DNA of 64,000 nt, from NCBI GenBank assembly GCA_965370555.1, contig CBDUVB010000001.1, positions 62,001 to 126,000 on the forward strand, read 5' to 3'. The position numbers and the translations under genes are program-made. The notes under the pieces are model-generated. The model worked only from the letters and a program-made list of their open reading frames with translations, was not told the origin of the DNA and searched no databases. The DNA is from JAJOKK01 sp965370555 (lineage in GTDB: Bacteria; Bipolaricaulota; Bipolaricaulia; UBA7950; UBA9294). This document shows positions 8,923 through 17,526 of this stretch, piece by piece. Each line of letters opens with the position of its first letter. The first letter of the stretch is position 1.

Positions 8923-11695
8923 CGGATTGCTCGGCGTGTGTGGCGCGTTTGTCCGCGTACATCTTTTGGTCCGCCTCTTCCAGGATCTCCTCCAATGTGC
9001 GTGGGTCGTGCGGAAGGCGCGTGCAGATTCCGATACTCAGGCCGATCGAGAGACCATTCAGCGGTAGTTCCCGGGAGAGGCGCTCGATCGCTTCCTTCAG
9101 CCGGGTGTGGACATGCTCGGAATCCCCGTCCGTCTCCGGCATGAGAATAAGGAACTCGTCTCCCCCGTAGCGGATCACCCGATCGGAGGTGCGCACGCAC
9201 TCTTCGATGATCTTGGCAACTGCGCACAGTATCTCATCCCCTTTCAGGTGTCCAAGGTGGTTATTGACGGCGCGGAACCCATCGATATCGATCATCATCA
9301 GGGAAACAGGGTGATCGTATCGATCGGCGCGCTCGATCTCGAACCGGATCACTTCATTGAAGTAGTGCCTGTTGTAGATCTGGGTCAGCGGGTCGCGCAC
9401 CGCTTGCTGCCGCAGTTGTTCCTGGGCGGTCAGGTTGGCGATCGCGATCGCGCCCTCGGCAGCGATTGCCTCCAGGAACCTCCTGTCCTCCTCACCGAAG
9501 AATTTCGCCTGCTCGCTCTCAACGTTCAGCACCCCGAGTAGTTGTCCAGAGATCGTTATTGGCACGGCCAGTTCGGAGCGTATCCCCGGAAAGACCTCTG
9601 CGTAGCGTGGATCGGCTTCGACATCGTCCACGAGGGCGTGGCACTGGTGATGGGCGACCCAGCCGACGATCCCTTCATCGAGACCGAACCGGTCTCCTGT
9701 GGTAGGACCCGCCTCGGAATTTGGGTTGTTAATCCCACGTATCACCAGTTCTTTCTCCCTGTAGAGGAGGATGGCAGTGTGCTGTCGGTTGAAGTACTCA
9801 GCGAGGAAAGAGATGAGGTCCGCGGTCAGTTGGTCGAGAGTGAGGGCCTCGGTCAGCTTCTGTCCGAGGGAGTTGATCTGTGCGAGTGCCTCCCTCCGCG
9901 TGAGATTGGAGATCGCCACCGAGAGCTGGTTCGCTAACGAGGTGAGGATCTCCAAATCTTGCTTTCCAAACGCCGCCAGTTTCCTGCGCTCTACGCTGAT
10001 CGAGCCAATAGCTCCATTCCTTCCAGGGATAGGGACATCGACCTCCGAACGAGTCAGTGTAATCCATTTCTTGTACCGGACGTCTTTCCGCACGTCGGGA
10101 ACGATGGTCGGTTCACCGTGCTCGATGACCCACCTTACCAGGCCGTCCCCGGAGAGGGGCATGCGGATCCCTCTTTTTGGAACCTCTTCCTTGTTGATGC
10201 TCTCCTGCGCGGCGATCCCTTCGAGAGAGAGGTCGGCTCCATCCTTGAGCCATATGGCGCACAGCTCATAGTTCATGTCCCGTTGCAGACGCTCCGCCGC
10301 GAGTGAGCAAAGGGAACCGATCTCCTGTACCTGGGAGAGCTGGCGGCTGAACTTGAAGAGGCTGTGCAACCGCTCCTTCTGCTTGCGCAGCTCATTGAGC
10401 TTGTAGATGCGTTCTACGGCCAATGCCGCAAAGTTGGCGAGCGCGGCGACCGATATGATCGATTCCAGTGTAGGAGCGGTGCGATCGATGGGGTCATCCA
10501 CGGAGAGATGGCCGATGATCCCGGATTCCCCCCGCAGTGGGAAAAACAGGAAGTCATCGGCATGCCACCCCTCAACCGTCGTCGTCCCAGCTAGCCCAAG
10601 ATCCGGGCTCCACGGGACCTGGTCGTGTGGGATGTAGTAAGCGGGGCCGAGGCGAAATCGATCGGCGAAGGCAAGCTTCCTCTCTTCTGGCGTCAATCCT
10701 TCCTCGGAGCGGAGGGTTTCCACCTCCGCGGGGGAGAGGCCGGAGGTGAGGATCTTGTGGATCTCTCCCTGAAATGGGTCGGCAACTGAGAGGTCATAGA
10801 GCGAGACGACCGCACGGCGGAACCCACTCTGTTCGGTGATCGCATCGAGGACGGACTGCAGGATGTCGTCGATCCTCCCCGCGGCGAGGATCGTCTCGCC
10901 GAGCTTCGCCACGGTTTTCTGCAACTCCGTGAGCCTCCTTTCGCTCGTCACGTCGCGAAGCGTTCCTTCGATGAATAGTCCGTCCGGTGTTTCGACGAGG
11001 CGAGACTCTACCCGAGCGAGGATCGTCTCTCCGTACTTCTTGTAGAAGGTGTAGAGAGTGCTTTTAGTATCTGCGCCAATTGCGCCTTCCATCCGCTTTC
11101 GCAGGTGGTCCGTGAACCGTTCCCTGTCCTCCCGGGCGACGAACTCCTGTGGAAGATGACCGATCAGATCCTCCTTGCGATACCCACCCAGATCGAGGAG
11201 GTAGCCGTTGACGAACGAGAGGGTCCCACTCGCAAGCTCGATCTCGAAGACGCCGATCGGGGCCCTCGTCACCAGCCGTTCGTAGCGGGCCAGCTCCTCT
11301 TCCAGGGATTGGAGAGCGCGGCAATGATCGAACGAGCGGTCAAGGATCTCACGCAGCTGGTCCACATCGATCGGTCTTCCGAGGCAGTAGTCGGCTCCTC
11401 GGCGCAGGAGGAGCATTTCGGCCTTGCTGCACCCCGTATCCGTAATGACGATGATCCCAGCCTGCGGTGATGCCTGGCGCACCCCAGGAATTAGTTCTCC
11501 CTTTTCGAGGTCGCTCTCGCCGATGGAGAGGATGATGGCGTCGAAGGGATGTTGTGCAAGGGCATCAAGGGCCGCTTCGTCGCTACTAGCTTCAACGGGA
11601 TCATGACCAAAGCTGCGGACGCTCTCCGAAAGGCTGTAACGCGCCTCGGGATCGGCGTCGATGATGAGAATCCGCCCCGCTCTTTCGCGTTTCAT
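8906..11695 (-). CDS. Multi-sensor diguanylate cyclase (REC-like, PAS, GAF repeats, GGDEF)
   Basis: A 929-residue cytosolic signalling protein. Order: receiver-like domain (about 5-120), PAS (about 135-255), at least three GAF-type domains (about 265-730), then a GGDEF domain. The active site is intact (RYGGDEF), and an RxxD inhibitory site (RTSD) lies five residues before it, predicting c-di-GMP product inhibition. In the receiver the phospho-acceptor position reads ILSIGES rather than the usual Asp, so phosphorylation is doubtful. The ATG at 11695 has a ribosome site and follows the era stop by one base; a longer frame to 11800 would overlap era. Confidence 0.9.
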   Translation of the reverse strand: MKRERAGRILIIDADPEARYSLSESVRSFGHDPVEASSDEAALDALAQHPFDAIILSIGESDLEKGELIPGVRQASPQAGIIVITDTGCSKAEMLLLRRGADYCLGRPIDVDQLREILDRSFDHCRALQSLEEELARYERLVTRAPIGVFEIELASGTLSFVNGYLLDLGGYRKEDLIGHLPQEFVAREDRERFTDHLRKRMEGAIGADTKSTLYTFYKKYGETILARVESRLVETPDGLFIEGTLRDVTSERRLTELQKTVAKLGETILAAGRIDDILQSVLDAITEQSGFRRAVVSLYDLSVADPFQGEIHKILTSGLSPAEVETLRSEEGLTPEERKLAFADRFRLGPAYYIPHDQVPWSPDLGLAGTTTVEGWHADDFLFFPLRGESGIIGHLSVDDPIDRTAPTLESIISVAALANFAALAVERIYKLNELRKQKERLHSLFKFSRQLSQVQEIGSLCSLAAERLQRDMNYELCAIWLKDGADLSLEGIAAQESINKEEVPKRGIRMPLSGDGLVRWVIEHGEPTIVPDVRKDVRYKKWITLTRSEVDVPIPGRNGAIGSISVERRKLAAFGKQDLEILTSLANQLSVAISNLTRREALAQINSLGQKLTEALTLDQLTADLISFLAEYFNRQHTAILLYREKELVIRGINNPNSEAGPTTGDRFGLDEGIVGWVAHHQCHALVDDVEADPRYAEVFPGIRSELAVPITISGQLLGVLNVESEQAKFFGEEDRRFLEAIAAEGAIAIANLTAQEQLRQQAVRDPLTQIYNRHYFNEVIRFEIERADRYDHPVSLMMIDIDGFRAVNNHLGHLKGDEILCAVAKIIEECVRTSDRVIRYGGDEFLILMPETDGDSEHVHTRLKEAIERLSRELPLNGLSIGLSIGICTRLPHDPRTLEEILEEADQKMYADKRATHAEQSDDYDY

Positions 11696-11696
11696 C

Positions 11697-12596
11697 CTAT
11701 TCCGGAATTCCCTCCCCGGTGAACCGTTCGATATCCTGTTCGTCCTTGGTCCAACCTTTCCGTACCTGGACCCTAAGTTCGAGGAAGACATGCGTCCCAA
11801 AGAGAGATTCGATCTTCGTTCGGGAACTGGCCCCGACCTGCTTGATCATACCCCCTCTTTTGCCAATGATTATACCCTTCTGCGATTTGCTGTCCACGAT
11901 GATCTCGGCTTTGATCTCCAGTAGCCCGTCCTCCCGTTCGTGCAGCCACTTGACCCAGACTGCAGTGGCGTATGGAACCTCATGGAAGGTCGATTGGAAG
12001 ACGTTCTCGCGGATGATTTCGCTGATCATGAACTCATCGGAGCGATCGATCTTCACCTCGGGAGGGAAGATGGGGCTCTTCTCAGGAAGGTAGGAAATTA
12101 CCGTACGTAAAACATCATCAAGGTTCTTCTTCGTGCGAGCAGAGATCGGGATCAACTCCGAGAACCTTCCCGTCGCATCGTAGGCGAGGAGTGTCTCTTC
12201 GAGGGCATTCCCGCGGGCGAGATCGACCTTGTTCACGAGGAGGATGATCGGTCGGTCCTCCTCCTCCAGGCGTTCGAGCAGGGTGCGATCATAGCGGCTC
12301 ACCTTTCCCCACGGCTCGACCATGTACAGGAGAAGGTCGATGCCGCGCAGGGCGCGGAACGCCTCGCGAAGGATGTGTCGGCTAAGTAGATTGTGCGGAC
12401 GGTGGAGCCCTGGGGTATCGATGAACACTATCTGCGCGGCATCGTTCGTGTAGATGCAGCGCACGCGGTTGCGCGTTGCCTGCGGTTTAGAGGATGTGAT
12501 GAGGAGGTCCTCTCCCATCACCGCGTTCAGGAACGTCGACTTCCCGACGTTGGTCTGTCCCAGTACGCCAACGAACCCCGCTCTAAAGGAGCCCAT
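11697..12596 (-). CDS. era: GTPase Era
   Basis: Era binds the 3' end of 16S rRNA and checks 30S assembly. The 299-residue protein shows G1 GQTNVGKST, G3 DTPG, G4 NKVD and a C-terminal KH domain with IIGKRGGMIKQVG. The start overlaps hutH by 14 bp, an unusual partner; era is more often near rnc, recO or cdd. Here recO is four genes downstream in the same run. Confidence 0.97.
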   Translation of the reverse strand: MGSFRAGFVGVLGQTNVGKSTFLNAVMGEDLLITSSKPQATRNRVRCIYTNDAAQIVFIDTPGLHRPHNLLSRHILREAFRALRGIDLLLYMVEPWGKVSRYDRTLLERLEEEDRPIILLVNKVDLARGNALEETLLAYDATGRFSELIPISARTKKNLDDVLRTVISYLPEKSPIFPPEVKIDRSDEFMISEIIRENVFQSTFHEVPYATAVWVKWLHEREDGLLEIKAEIIVDSKSQKGIIIGKRGGMIKQVGASSRTKIESLFGTHVFLELRVQVRKGWTKDEQDIERFTGEGIPE

Positions 12597-14076
12597 GAAC
12601 CAATCCTCCTGTGGCGACCGCCCGTGTCAACCGCTCGATCTCCGGGGCGAGGTAGCGATCCTCTTCGAGGCGAGGGACGATCGTGCGAACCCGTTCGTGA
12701 AGTGTGTTGGTCGCCTCTCCCATCTGCCCCTCCTTTTGCAGGTCGATCGCCTGTGCCGCACACAGGAGTTCGATCGCGATGATCCGCTCCAGGTTCGTAA
12801 GGATGCGCAGCGCCTTCCGTGCGGAGATGGGAGCAAGGCTGTTATGATCCTCTTTCCCGCCTGAGGTGGGGATCGAATCGACGAGCGCGGGGTGGCAGAG
12901 GACCTTGTTCTCGCTCACGAGCGAGGCAGCGGTGTATTGGATCAGCATCAGGCCGGAGTTGATACCGCTCTCCTCAACCAGGAAGAGGGGAAGACCGCGG
13001 TGAGGGCTCGTGAGGAGCTTATCGACCCGCCGCTCAGCGATGCTCCCCACCTCGGAGAGAGCCATCGCAACCATCTCCAGCGCCAGCCCGAGGATCTCCC
13101 CGTGGAAGTTCCCTCCGGAGAGGACTGCCCCGTCGGTGAAGATGAGCGGGTTATCCGTGGCAGCGTTGATCTCGATCGTCACCTTCTCCTTGAGAAAGGC
13201 GAGCGCCTCGAAGGCAGGGCCGAGGACCTGCGGGATGCAGCGTAGGCTATACGCGTCTTGTACATCGTCCGCAGCGCTGTCCACGAGAGTGCTCCCCTTG
13301 AGTAGTATACGAATTGCTCTTGCCGCCTCGATCTGTCCGGGGTGAGGGCGGCTCTGGTGGAGCCTTTCGTCGAAGGGCGCGGTGAACGCACGCAGCCCCT
13401 CCAGGGAGAGGGCTGCCGCAGCAAGGGCGTTCTTCAGCAGGTTCTTCCCGCGCGCATAGACAAGGAAGGAGAGCCCGGTCATGAACTGGGTCCCGTTCAA
13501 CAGGGCGAGCCCCTCCTTCGGGGCAAGGGAGAGGGGTGGCCGATCAATCAATGACAGTGCCTCATCTCCAGCGATGATTTTCCCATCGTGCTCGGCCGCT
13601 CCCTTGCCGAGGAGGACAAGAGCAAGGTGCGCGAGCGGCGCAAGGTCCCCGGAGGAGCCGACCGATCCCTGCTCGGGGATCGACGGGTGAACACGGTGGT
13701 TCAACAGGTCGATCAGGTACTGAATCGTCTGGAAGCGAATCCCGGAATTCCCCTTCAAGAGCGAGTTGCTGCGGAAGAGGAGGATTGCCCGTACCGCTTC
13801 CGCGGGGATGTGTTTCCCCACTCCAACCGCGTGGGAGAGGATGATCTTCCTCTGTAGTTCCTGCAGACGATCTCGGGGGATCGATTCGTTGCTCAACTGC
13901 CCGAAGCCTGTATTGATCCCGTAGACCGGCCGCCCCTTTGCGACGATCTTCTCCACGATCCCTTGTGCGCGCTCGACCCGGTCACGCGCCGCATCGCTCG
14001 CTGCTACCTCTTCGTTCTCAAAGACAACCCGTGTCGCCTGCTCTAACGTTAGCGAATGCCCATCCAGTTCGATCAT
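12583..14076 (-). CDS. hutH: Histidine ammonia-lyase with variant MIO triad
   Basis: HAL deaminates histidine to urocanate using an MIO prosthetic group formed autocatalytically from an internal Ala-Ser-Gly. The 497-residue protein has the family blocks YGINTGFG, QDAYSLRC.PQV and GNFHGE, and the C-terminal DSIPTSGGKEDH. The MIO triad reads Ser141-Ser142-Gly143 (GSVGSSGDLAPLAH) instead of the usual Ala-Ser-Gly. A GAGGAA ribosome site precedes the ATG. hutI is divergent 71 bp away. No urocanase gene is in the window, so the pathway is completed elsewhere or not at all. Confidence 0.93.
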   Translation of the reverse strand: MIELDGHSLTLEQATRVVFENEEVAASDAARDRVERAQGIVEKIVAKGRPVYGINTGFGQLSNESIPRDRLQELQRKIILSHAVGVGKHIPAEAVRAILLFRSNSLLKGNSGIRFQTIQYLIDLLNHRVHPSIPEQGSVGSSGDLAPLAHLALVLLGKGAAEHDGKIIAGDEALSLIDRPPLSLAPKEGLALLNGTQFMTGLSFLVYARGKNLLKNALAAAALSLEGLRAFTAPFDERLHQSRPHPGQIEAARAIRILLKGSTLVDSAADDVQDAYSLRCIPQVLGPAFEALAFLKEKVTIEINAATDNPLIFTDGAVLSGGNFHGEILGLALEMVAMALSEVGSIAERRVDKLLTSPHRGLPLFLVEESGINSGLMLIQYTAASLVSENKVLCHPALVDSIPTSGGKEDHNSLAPISARKALRILTNLERIIAIELLCAAQAIDLQKEGQMGEATNTLHERVRTIVPRLEEDRYLAPEIERLTRAVATGGLVHGLL

Positions 14077-14109
14077 CTATTCCTCTTTTCCCCTCGTCAT
14101 TGGGAGGCG

Positions 14110-14138
14110 TTGTAAAACCCTTGACCTCTTACTATACT
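14110..14138 (+). promoter_or_regulatory. hutI promoter, probably leaderless
   Basis: TTGTAA (14110-14115), a 17-bp spacer and TATACT (14133-14138) form a good sigma-70-type promoter. Only 9 nt separate the -10 box from the hutI ATG at 14148, and no Shine-Dalgarno sequence precedes that ATG. Confidence 0.6.
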
Positions 14139-14147
14139 CGATTCCAC

Positions 14148-15356
14148 ATGAATACTCTCATCACAAACATCGGGCAACTCGTCACCCCACGCGGCCGCGC
14201 TCCTGTGGAGGGAGAGCGGATGAACGATCTAACCGTTTACGAGAGGGTGGAGATGAGGATCGATGGAGAGCGGGTCTCACAGGTCGGTACCGCTGTTGAT
14301 CAAGAGAACGTGGACCTGACCCTCGATGCCCATGGCGGGGTCGTCCTTCCGGGGCTTGTCGATCCGCATACGCACGTCGCCTTCGTTGGAACGCGTGAAG
14401 AGGAGTTCCTCGCGCGGTTACAGGGGCTGCCGTACACCGACGGAGGGATCCTCTCGAGTGCGCATGCCGTCGCTGCGGCCAACGAGGAGGAGATCGTCGA
14501 GCAAGCAGGCCGCTTCCTTCGGCGCATGCTTGCCTGCGGAACGACGACCGTCGAGATCAAGAGCGGATACGGCCTGAGCTTGGAGGGGGAGGTGAAGCTC
14601 CTCCTCGCCATTCGCCGGCTGAAGAAGACGATGCCGATGAGGATCGTGGCGACCTTCCTCGGGGCACACGCAGTCCCCGCTGAGGTTCGTCGTGACGATT
14701 ACATCTCGACGATCATCACCGAGATGATCCCCACGGTCAGGCGGCGGCGCCTCGCTCAGTTCTGCGATGTCTTCTGTGACAAAGGCTTCTTCACCGTGCC
14801 CGAGGCTCGTACGATTCTTCGTGCCGCGAGAGGGGCAGGGCTGCGCCTGAAGCTACATGTGGACGAACTTGCGGATACGGGCGGAGCGAAGCTCGCCGCC
14901 GAGCTCGAAGCGACCTCCGCGGATCACCTCCTAAAGGTGGGTGAGATCGGTATGCGCAAGCTGAAACGGGCCGGGGTAATCCCTGTCCTCCTCCCCGGAA
15001 CCGCGTTCACCCTTGGTTCGCCCTACGCTCCCGCACGGAGGATGATCGAGTTAGGGCTCCCCGTCGCCGTGGCGAGCGACTTCAACCCTGGGACCTGCCT
15101 CATCTACTCGATGTGGACGGTCATCGGTCTCGCGGTGATGAAGATGGGGCTCTCCGTGGAGGAGGCACTCACCGCAGCGACATTGAACGCGGCCTGTGCA
15201 CTCGAGATCGAGGAGGAAGTCGGCTCGTTGGAGGAAGGGAAGCAGGCCGACCTTGTGGTGTTGGATCTCGACAACTACCACCAAATACCGTATTTCTTCG
15301 GGCATAACCCTGTTCGCGTCGTGATTCACAACGGAGAGGTCGTCTACGAATCGTGA
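14148..15356 (+). CDS. hutI: Imidazolonepropionase
   Basis: HutI hydrolyses imidazolone-5-propionate in histidine degradation. The 402-residue amidohydrolase shows the metal-binding PHTHVAFVGTREEEF, the KSGYGLSLEGE block, LHVDELADTGGA and the late DFNPGTC. The frame is open further upstream to 13938, but the family N-terminus begins at the ATG at 14148, where a promoter ends 9 nt earlier. Its stop overlaps the ispE start (GTGA), linking it to an isoprenoid gene rather than to other hut genes. Confidence 0.95.
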   Translation: MNTLITNIGQLVTPRGRAPVEGERMNDLTVYERVEMRIDGERVSQVGTAVDQENVDLTLDAHGGVVLPGLVDPHTHVAFVGTREEEFLARLQGLPYTDGGILSSAHAVAAANEEEIVEQAGRFLRRMLACGTTTVEIKSGYGLSLEGEVKLLLAIRRLKKTMPMRIVATFLGAHAVPAEVRRDDYISTIITEMIPTVRRRRLAQFCDVFCDKGFFTVPEARTILRAARGAGLRLKLHVDELADTGGAKLAAELEATSADHLLKVGEIGMRKLKRAGVIPVLLPGTAFTLGSPYAPARRMIELGLPVAVASDFNPGTCLIYSMWTVIGLAVMKMGLSVEEALTAATLNAACALEIEEEVGSLEEGKQADLVVLDLDNYHQIPYFFGHNPVRVVIHNGEVVYES

Positions 15357-16204
15357 GGATCACGCTCCACGCCTACGCCAAACTGAACCTCTCTTTGCAC
15401 GTCATCAGGCGCCGCAACGACGGTTTTCACGATCTCGATTCCCTCGTTCAGACGATCGACCTTGCGGACACGATCACCCTGGAACGAATCACAGGAAAGA
15501 TCGAGGTCGAAAACGACCTCGGGATCCCCTCCGAGGAGGACCTCACCACGCGTGCGGCTCTCCTCCTTCTCCAGGAGAAGAGGGTAGAAGGAGGAATGAG
15601 GATCAGGGTGCGAAAGAAGATACCGATGGGAGCGGGACTGGGCGGTGGATCGAGCGATGCGGCCGCTGTCTTGTGGGGAGCCGATCGGGTGACCCCGCCC
15701 TCCCTTTCTCACGCGCGGCTCTCTCTCCTCGCCTCACGCCTCGGCTCGGATGTACCCCTCTTCCTTAGTGGTGGGCTCCTGCGCCTCAGCGGGCGTGGGG
15801 AGCGGATCACCCCTCTCCCGCACCCGCGTACGGAGCGCTTCGTGATCCTCGTTCCACCGGTCCACTGCGCCACCGCCGCGGTCTACGATCGCCTCGATCG
15901 GCTCGGGTCCAATGCGGGAAGGAAGCCCTCCTATAACCTTGGAGAGAACGACCTCTACACACCTACCCTCTCTCTCTATCCTGTGTTGATCCCCTACGCA
16001 AAGGCGATCGAAGCAGTTGGCGCTGACTACTCCGGGATGAGCGGGAGTGGATCATCCTTCTTCGCCGCATTCGCGGAGGAAATAAGGGCTCATTCCGCTC
16101 AACGCGACCTTGAGGCTGCCTTTCCCGCAGCGTTCGTGCACCTGTGTGAGGCGACCGATTCCGGGTATCATCTGTGCGATGAAACCAATGCATATCGCGA
16201 TTGA
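15353..16204 (+). CDS. ispE: 4-diphosphocytidyl-2-C-methyl-D-erythritol kinase
   Basis: IspE is the ATP-dependent kinase of the MEP isoprenoid pathway. The 283-residue GHMP kinase has AYAKLNLSL at the N-terminus, the ATP loop PMGAGLGGGSSDAAA and the C-terminal SGMSGSGSSFF. The GTG start overlaps the hutI stop as GTGA. It shows that the organism makes isoprenoids by the MEP route. Confidence 0.96.
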   Translation: MRITLHAYAKLNLSLHVIRRRNDGFHDLDSLVQTIDLADTITLERITGKIEVENDLGIPSEEDLTTRAALLLLQEKRVEGGMRIRVRKKIPMGAGLGGGSSDAAAVLWGADRVTPPSLSHARLSLLASRLGSDVPLFLSGGLLRLSGRGERITPLPHPRTERFVILVPPVHCATAAVYDRLDRLGSNAGRKPSYNLGENDLYTPTLSLYPVLIPYAKAIEAVGADYSGMSGSGSSFFAAFAEEIRAHSAQRDLEAAFPAAFVHLCEATDSGYHLCDETNAYRD

Positions 16205-16814
16205 CGGCCCCGCCGCTTCTGGGAAGACGACTCTCGGACGGGCGCTCGCCCGCCGGTTTGGGTATCTCTTCGTCGAGACCGGGAAGATGTATAGGGCGGT
16301 CGCCCTCGGCCTCGACCGCGGGTTCCGCCTCGATGAGATCGATCTTACCATGGATACTGACGGGCGGACCCTGTTGAACGGAGAGGATGTAAGCGACCTC
16401 CTCCATACTCCAAGGCTCGATCAAGCTTCCTCGCAAGTCGCAACGCAACCCGAGGTGCGGGAGCGGCTCGTCGCGCTTCAGCGGGGTATCGCCACCGATC
16501 GTGACGTGGTTATGGAGGGCCGGGACATCGGCACGGTAGTCCTCCCGAACGCCACGGTGAAGCTCTTCCTGCAGGCGACCCCAGAGGAACGGGCAAGAAG
16601 ACGGACCAAGGAACGCCATGGGTCGGAGACGGCAGCTACGTTGAACGAGATCATTGCCCGCGATCGAAGGGATCGCACTCGCGCCTTTTCACCCTTGAAC
16701 CCCGCAGATGATGCAATTATAATCGTTACCGATCAAAAGAGCCTCGCAGAGGTCATTTCCGAAGCAGTTGGCCTTATTGAGGAGCAGTTGGGAGGACGTC
16801 GATCAAGCAGCTGA
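16179..16814 (+). CDS. cmk: Cytidylate kinase
   Basis: Cmk phosphorylates CMP and dCMP. About 211 residues, with P-loop GPAASGKTT, ETGKMYRAVAL, and GRDIGTVVLPNA followed by RARRRTKE. The ATG at 16179 or the in-frame ATG at 16188 would serve; either overlaps the 3' end of ispE. The cmk-plsC-rpsA order is a widely conserved bacterial arrangement. Confidence 0.95.
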   Translation: MKPMHIAIDGPAASGKTTLGRALARRFGYLFVETGKMYRAVALGLDRGFRLDEIDLTMDTDGRTLLNGEDVSDLLHTPRLDQASSQVATQPEVRERLVALQRGIATDRDVVMEGRDIGTVVLPNATVKLFLQATPEERARRRTKERHGSETAATLNEIIARDRRDRTRAFSPLNPADDAIIIVTDQKSLAEVISEAVGLIEEQLGGRRSSS

Positions 16815-16831
16815 AGGAATTTCTCAAAGGG

Positions 16832-17449
16832 GTGCTCTATACAGTGTTGGTTCTCCTCTTCACCCCGGTGTGGATACTCTTTCGTCTACGCGTTCACGGA
16901 AGGGAGAGGATCGCGCCGGATGGGCACTACATAGCCGTTGCTCGTCACCGTAGTTACTGGGATATCCTCTTGCTGGTGATAGCGTTCGGCTGGCGGAACC
17001 GCATCCACTTCATCTCCCGCAAGGGATTGCTGAAGAACCCGATATTCATGCCATTCGTTCGTATATTCAGCACCACGATCGGTCGGGAGAACTTCACCAG
17101 GGACGACTTTCGCCGCACGTTGAAGTCGTTCCGCAACGAGCGGATAATCGGGATATTTCCGGAGGGGACGACCCGGAGCCGAGTCGATGCGAAGGCCGGA
17201 GCGATCCGCTTTGCGCGTCACACCGAAAAGGAACTGCTCCCTGTCAGAATCGAGGCGCGTGGGCCCTACCCGCCACGATACCCGTTTCACTTTCCGCGGG
17301 TGACAGTGTTGATCGGAAAGGCGCTCAGTGTCCCGGATCTCGAGGCCGAGATCGGCCCTACGGAGGGGAGGGAGAACCGCAATCTCCTTCTTAGCAAGCG
17401 GCTGATGGAACGGATCGATGCCGTAGAATCGGGAAAGGGGGGTGGTTGA
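16832..17449 (+). CDS. plsC: 1-acyl-sn-glycerol-3-phosphate acyltransferase
   Basis: PlsC acylates lysophosphatidic acid at the membrane in phospholipid synthesis. It shows the catalytic HRSYWD (H-X4-D) block, FPEGTTRS and an N-terminal hydrophobic segment (VLYTVLVLLFTPVWILF). The GTG at 16832 is the first standard start codon, but it has no good ribosome site and truncates the natural basic N-terminus. Upstream, GGGAGGA (16790-16796) sits 5 nt before an in-frame ATC at 16802 encoding IKQLKEFLKG, so a non-canonical start is possible. It overlaps or abuts cmk. Confidence 0.9.
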   Translation: MLYTVLVLLFTPVWILFRLRVHGRERIAPDGHYIAVARHRSYWDILLLVIAFGWRNRIHFISRKGLLKNPIFMPFVRIFSTTIGRENFTRDDFRRTLKSFRNERIIGIFPEGTTRSRVDAKAGAIRFARHTEKELLPVRIEARGPYPPRYPFHFPRVTVLIGKALSVPDLEAEIGPTEGRENRNLLLSKRLMERIDAVESGKGGG

Positions 17450-17526
17450 ACGACACGATATCCCATCGCAAGAGCCTAACCCTGAGATGCAAGGGGGAGG
17501 GGAAATCCTACAACAGGTGATTAAGA

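Noticed and set aside
16110..16178. Upstream extension of cmk
   Set aside because: It lies within ispE and is not like cytidylate kinase; the family start is at 16179 or 16188.
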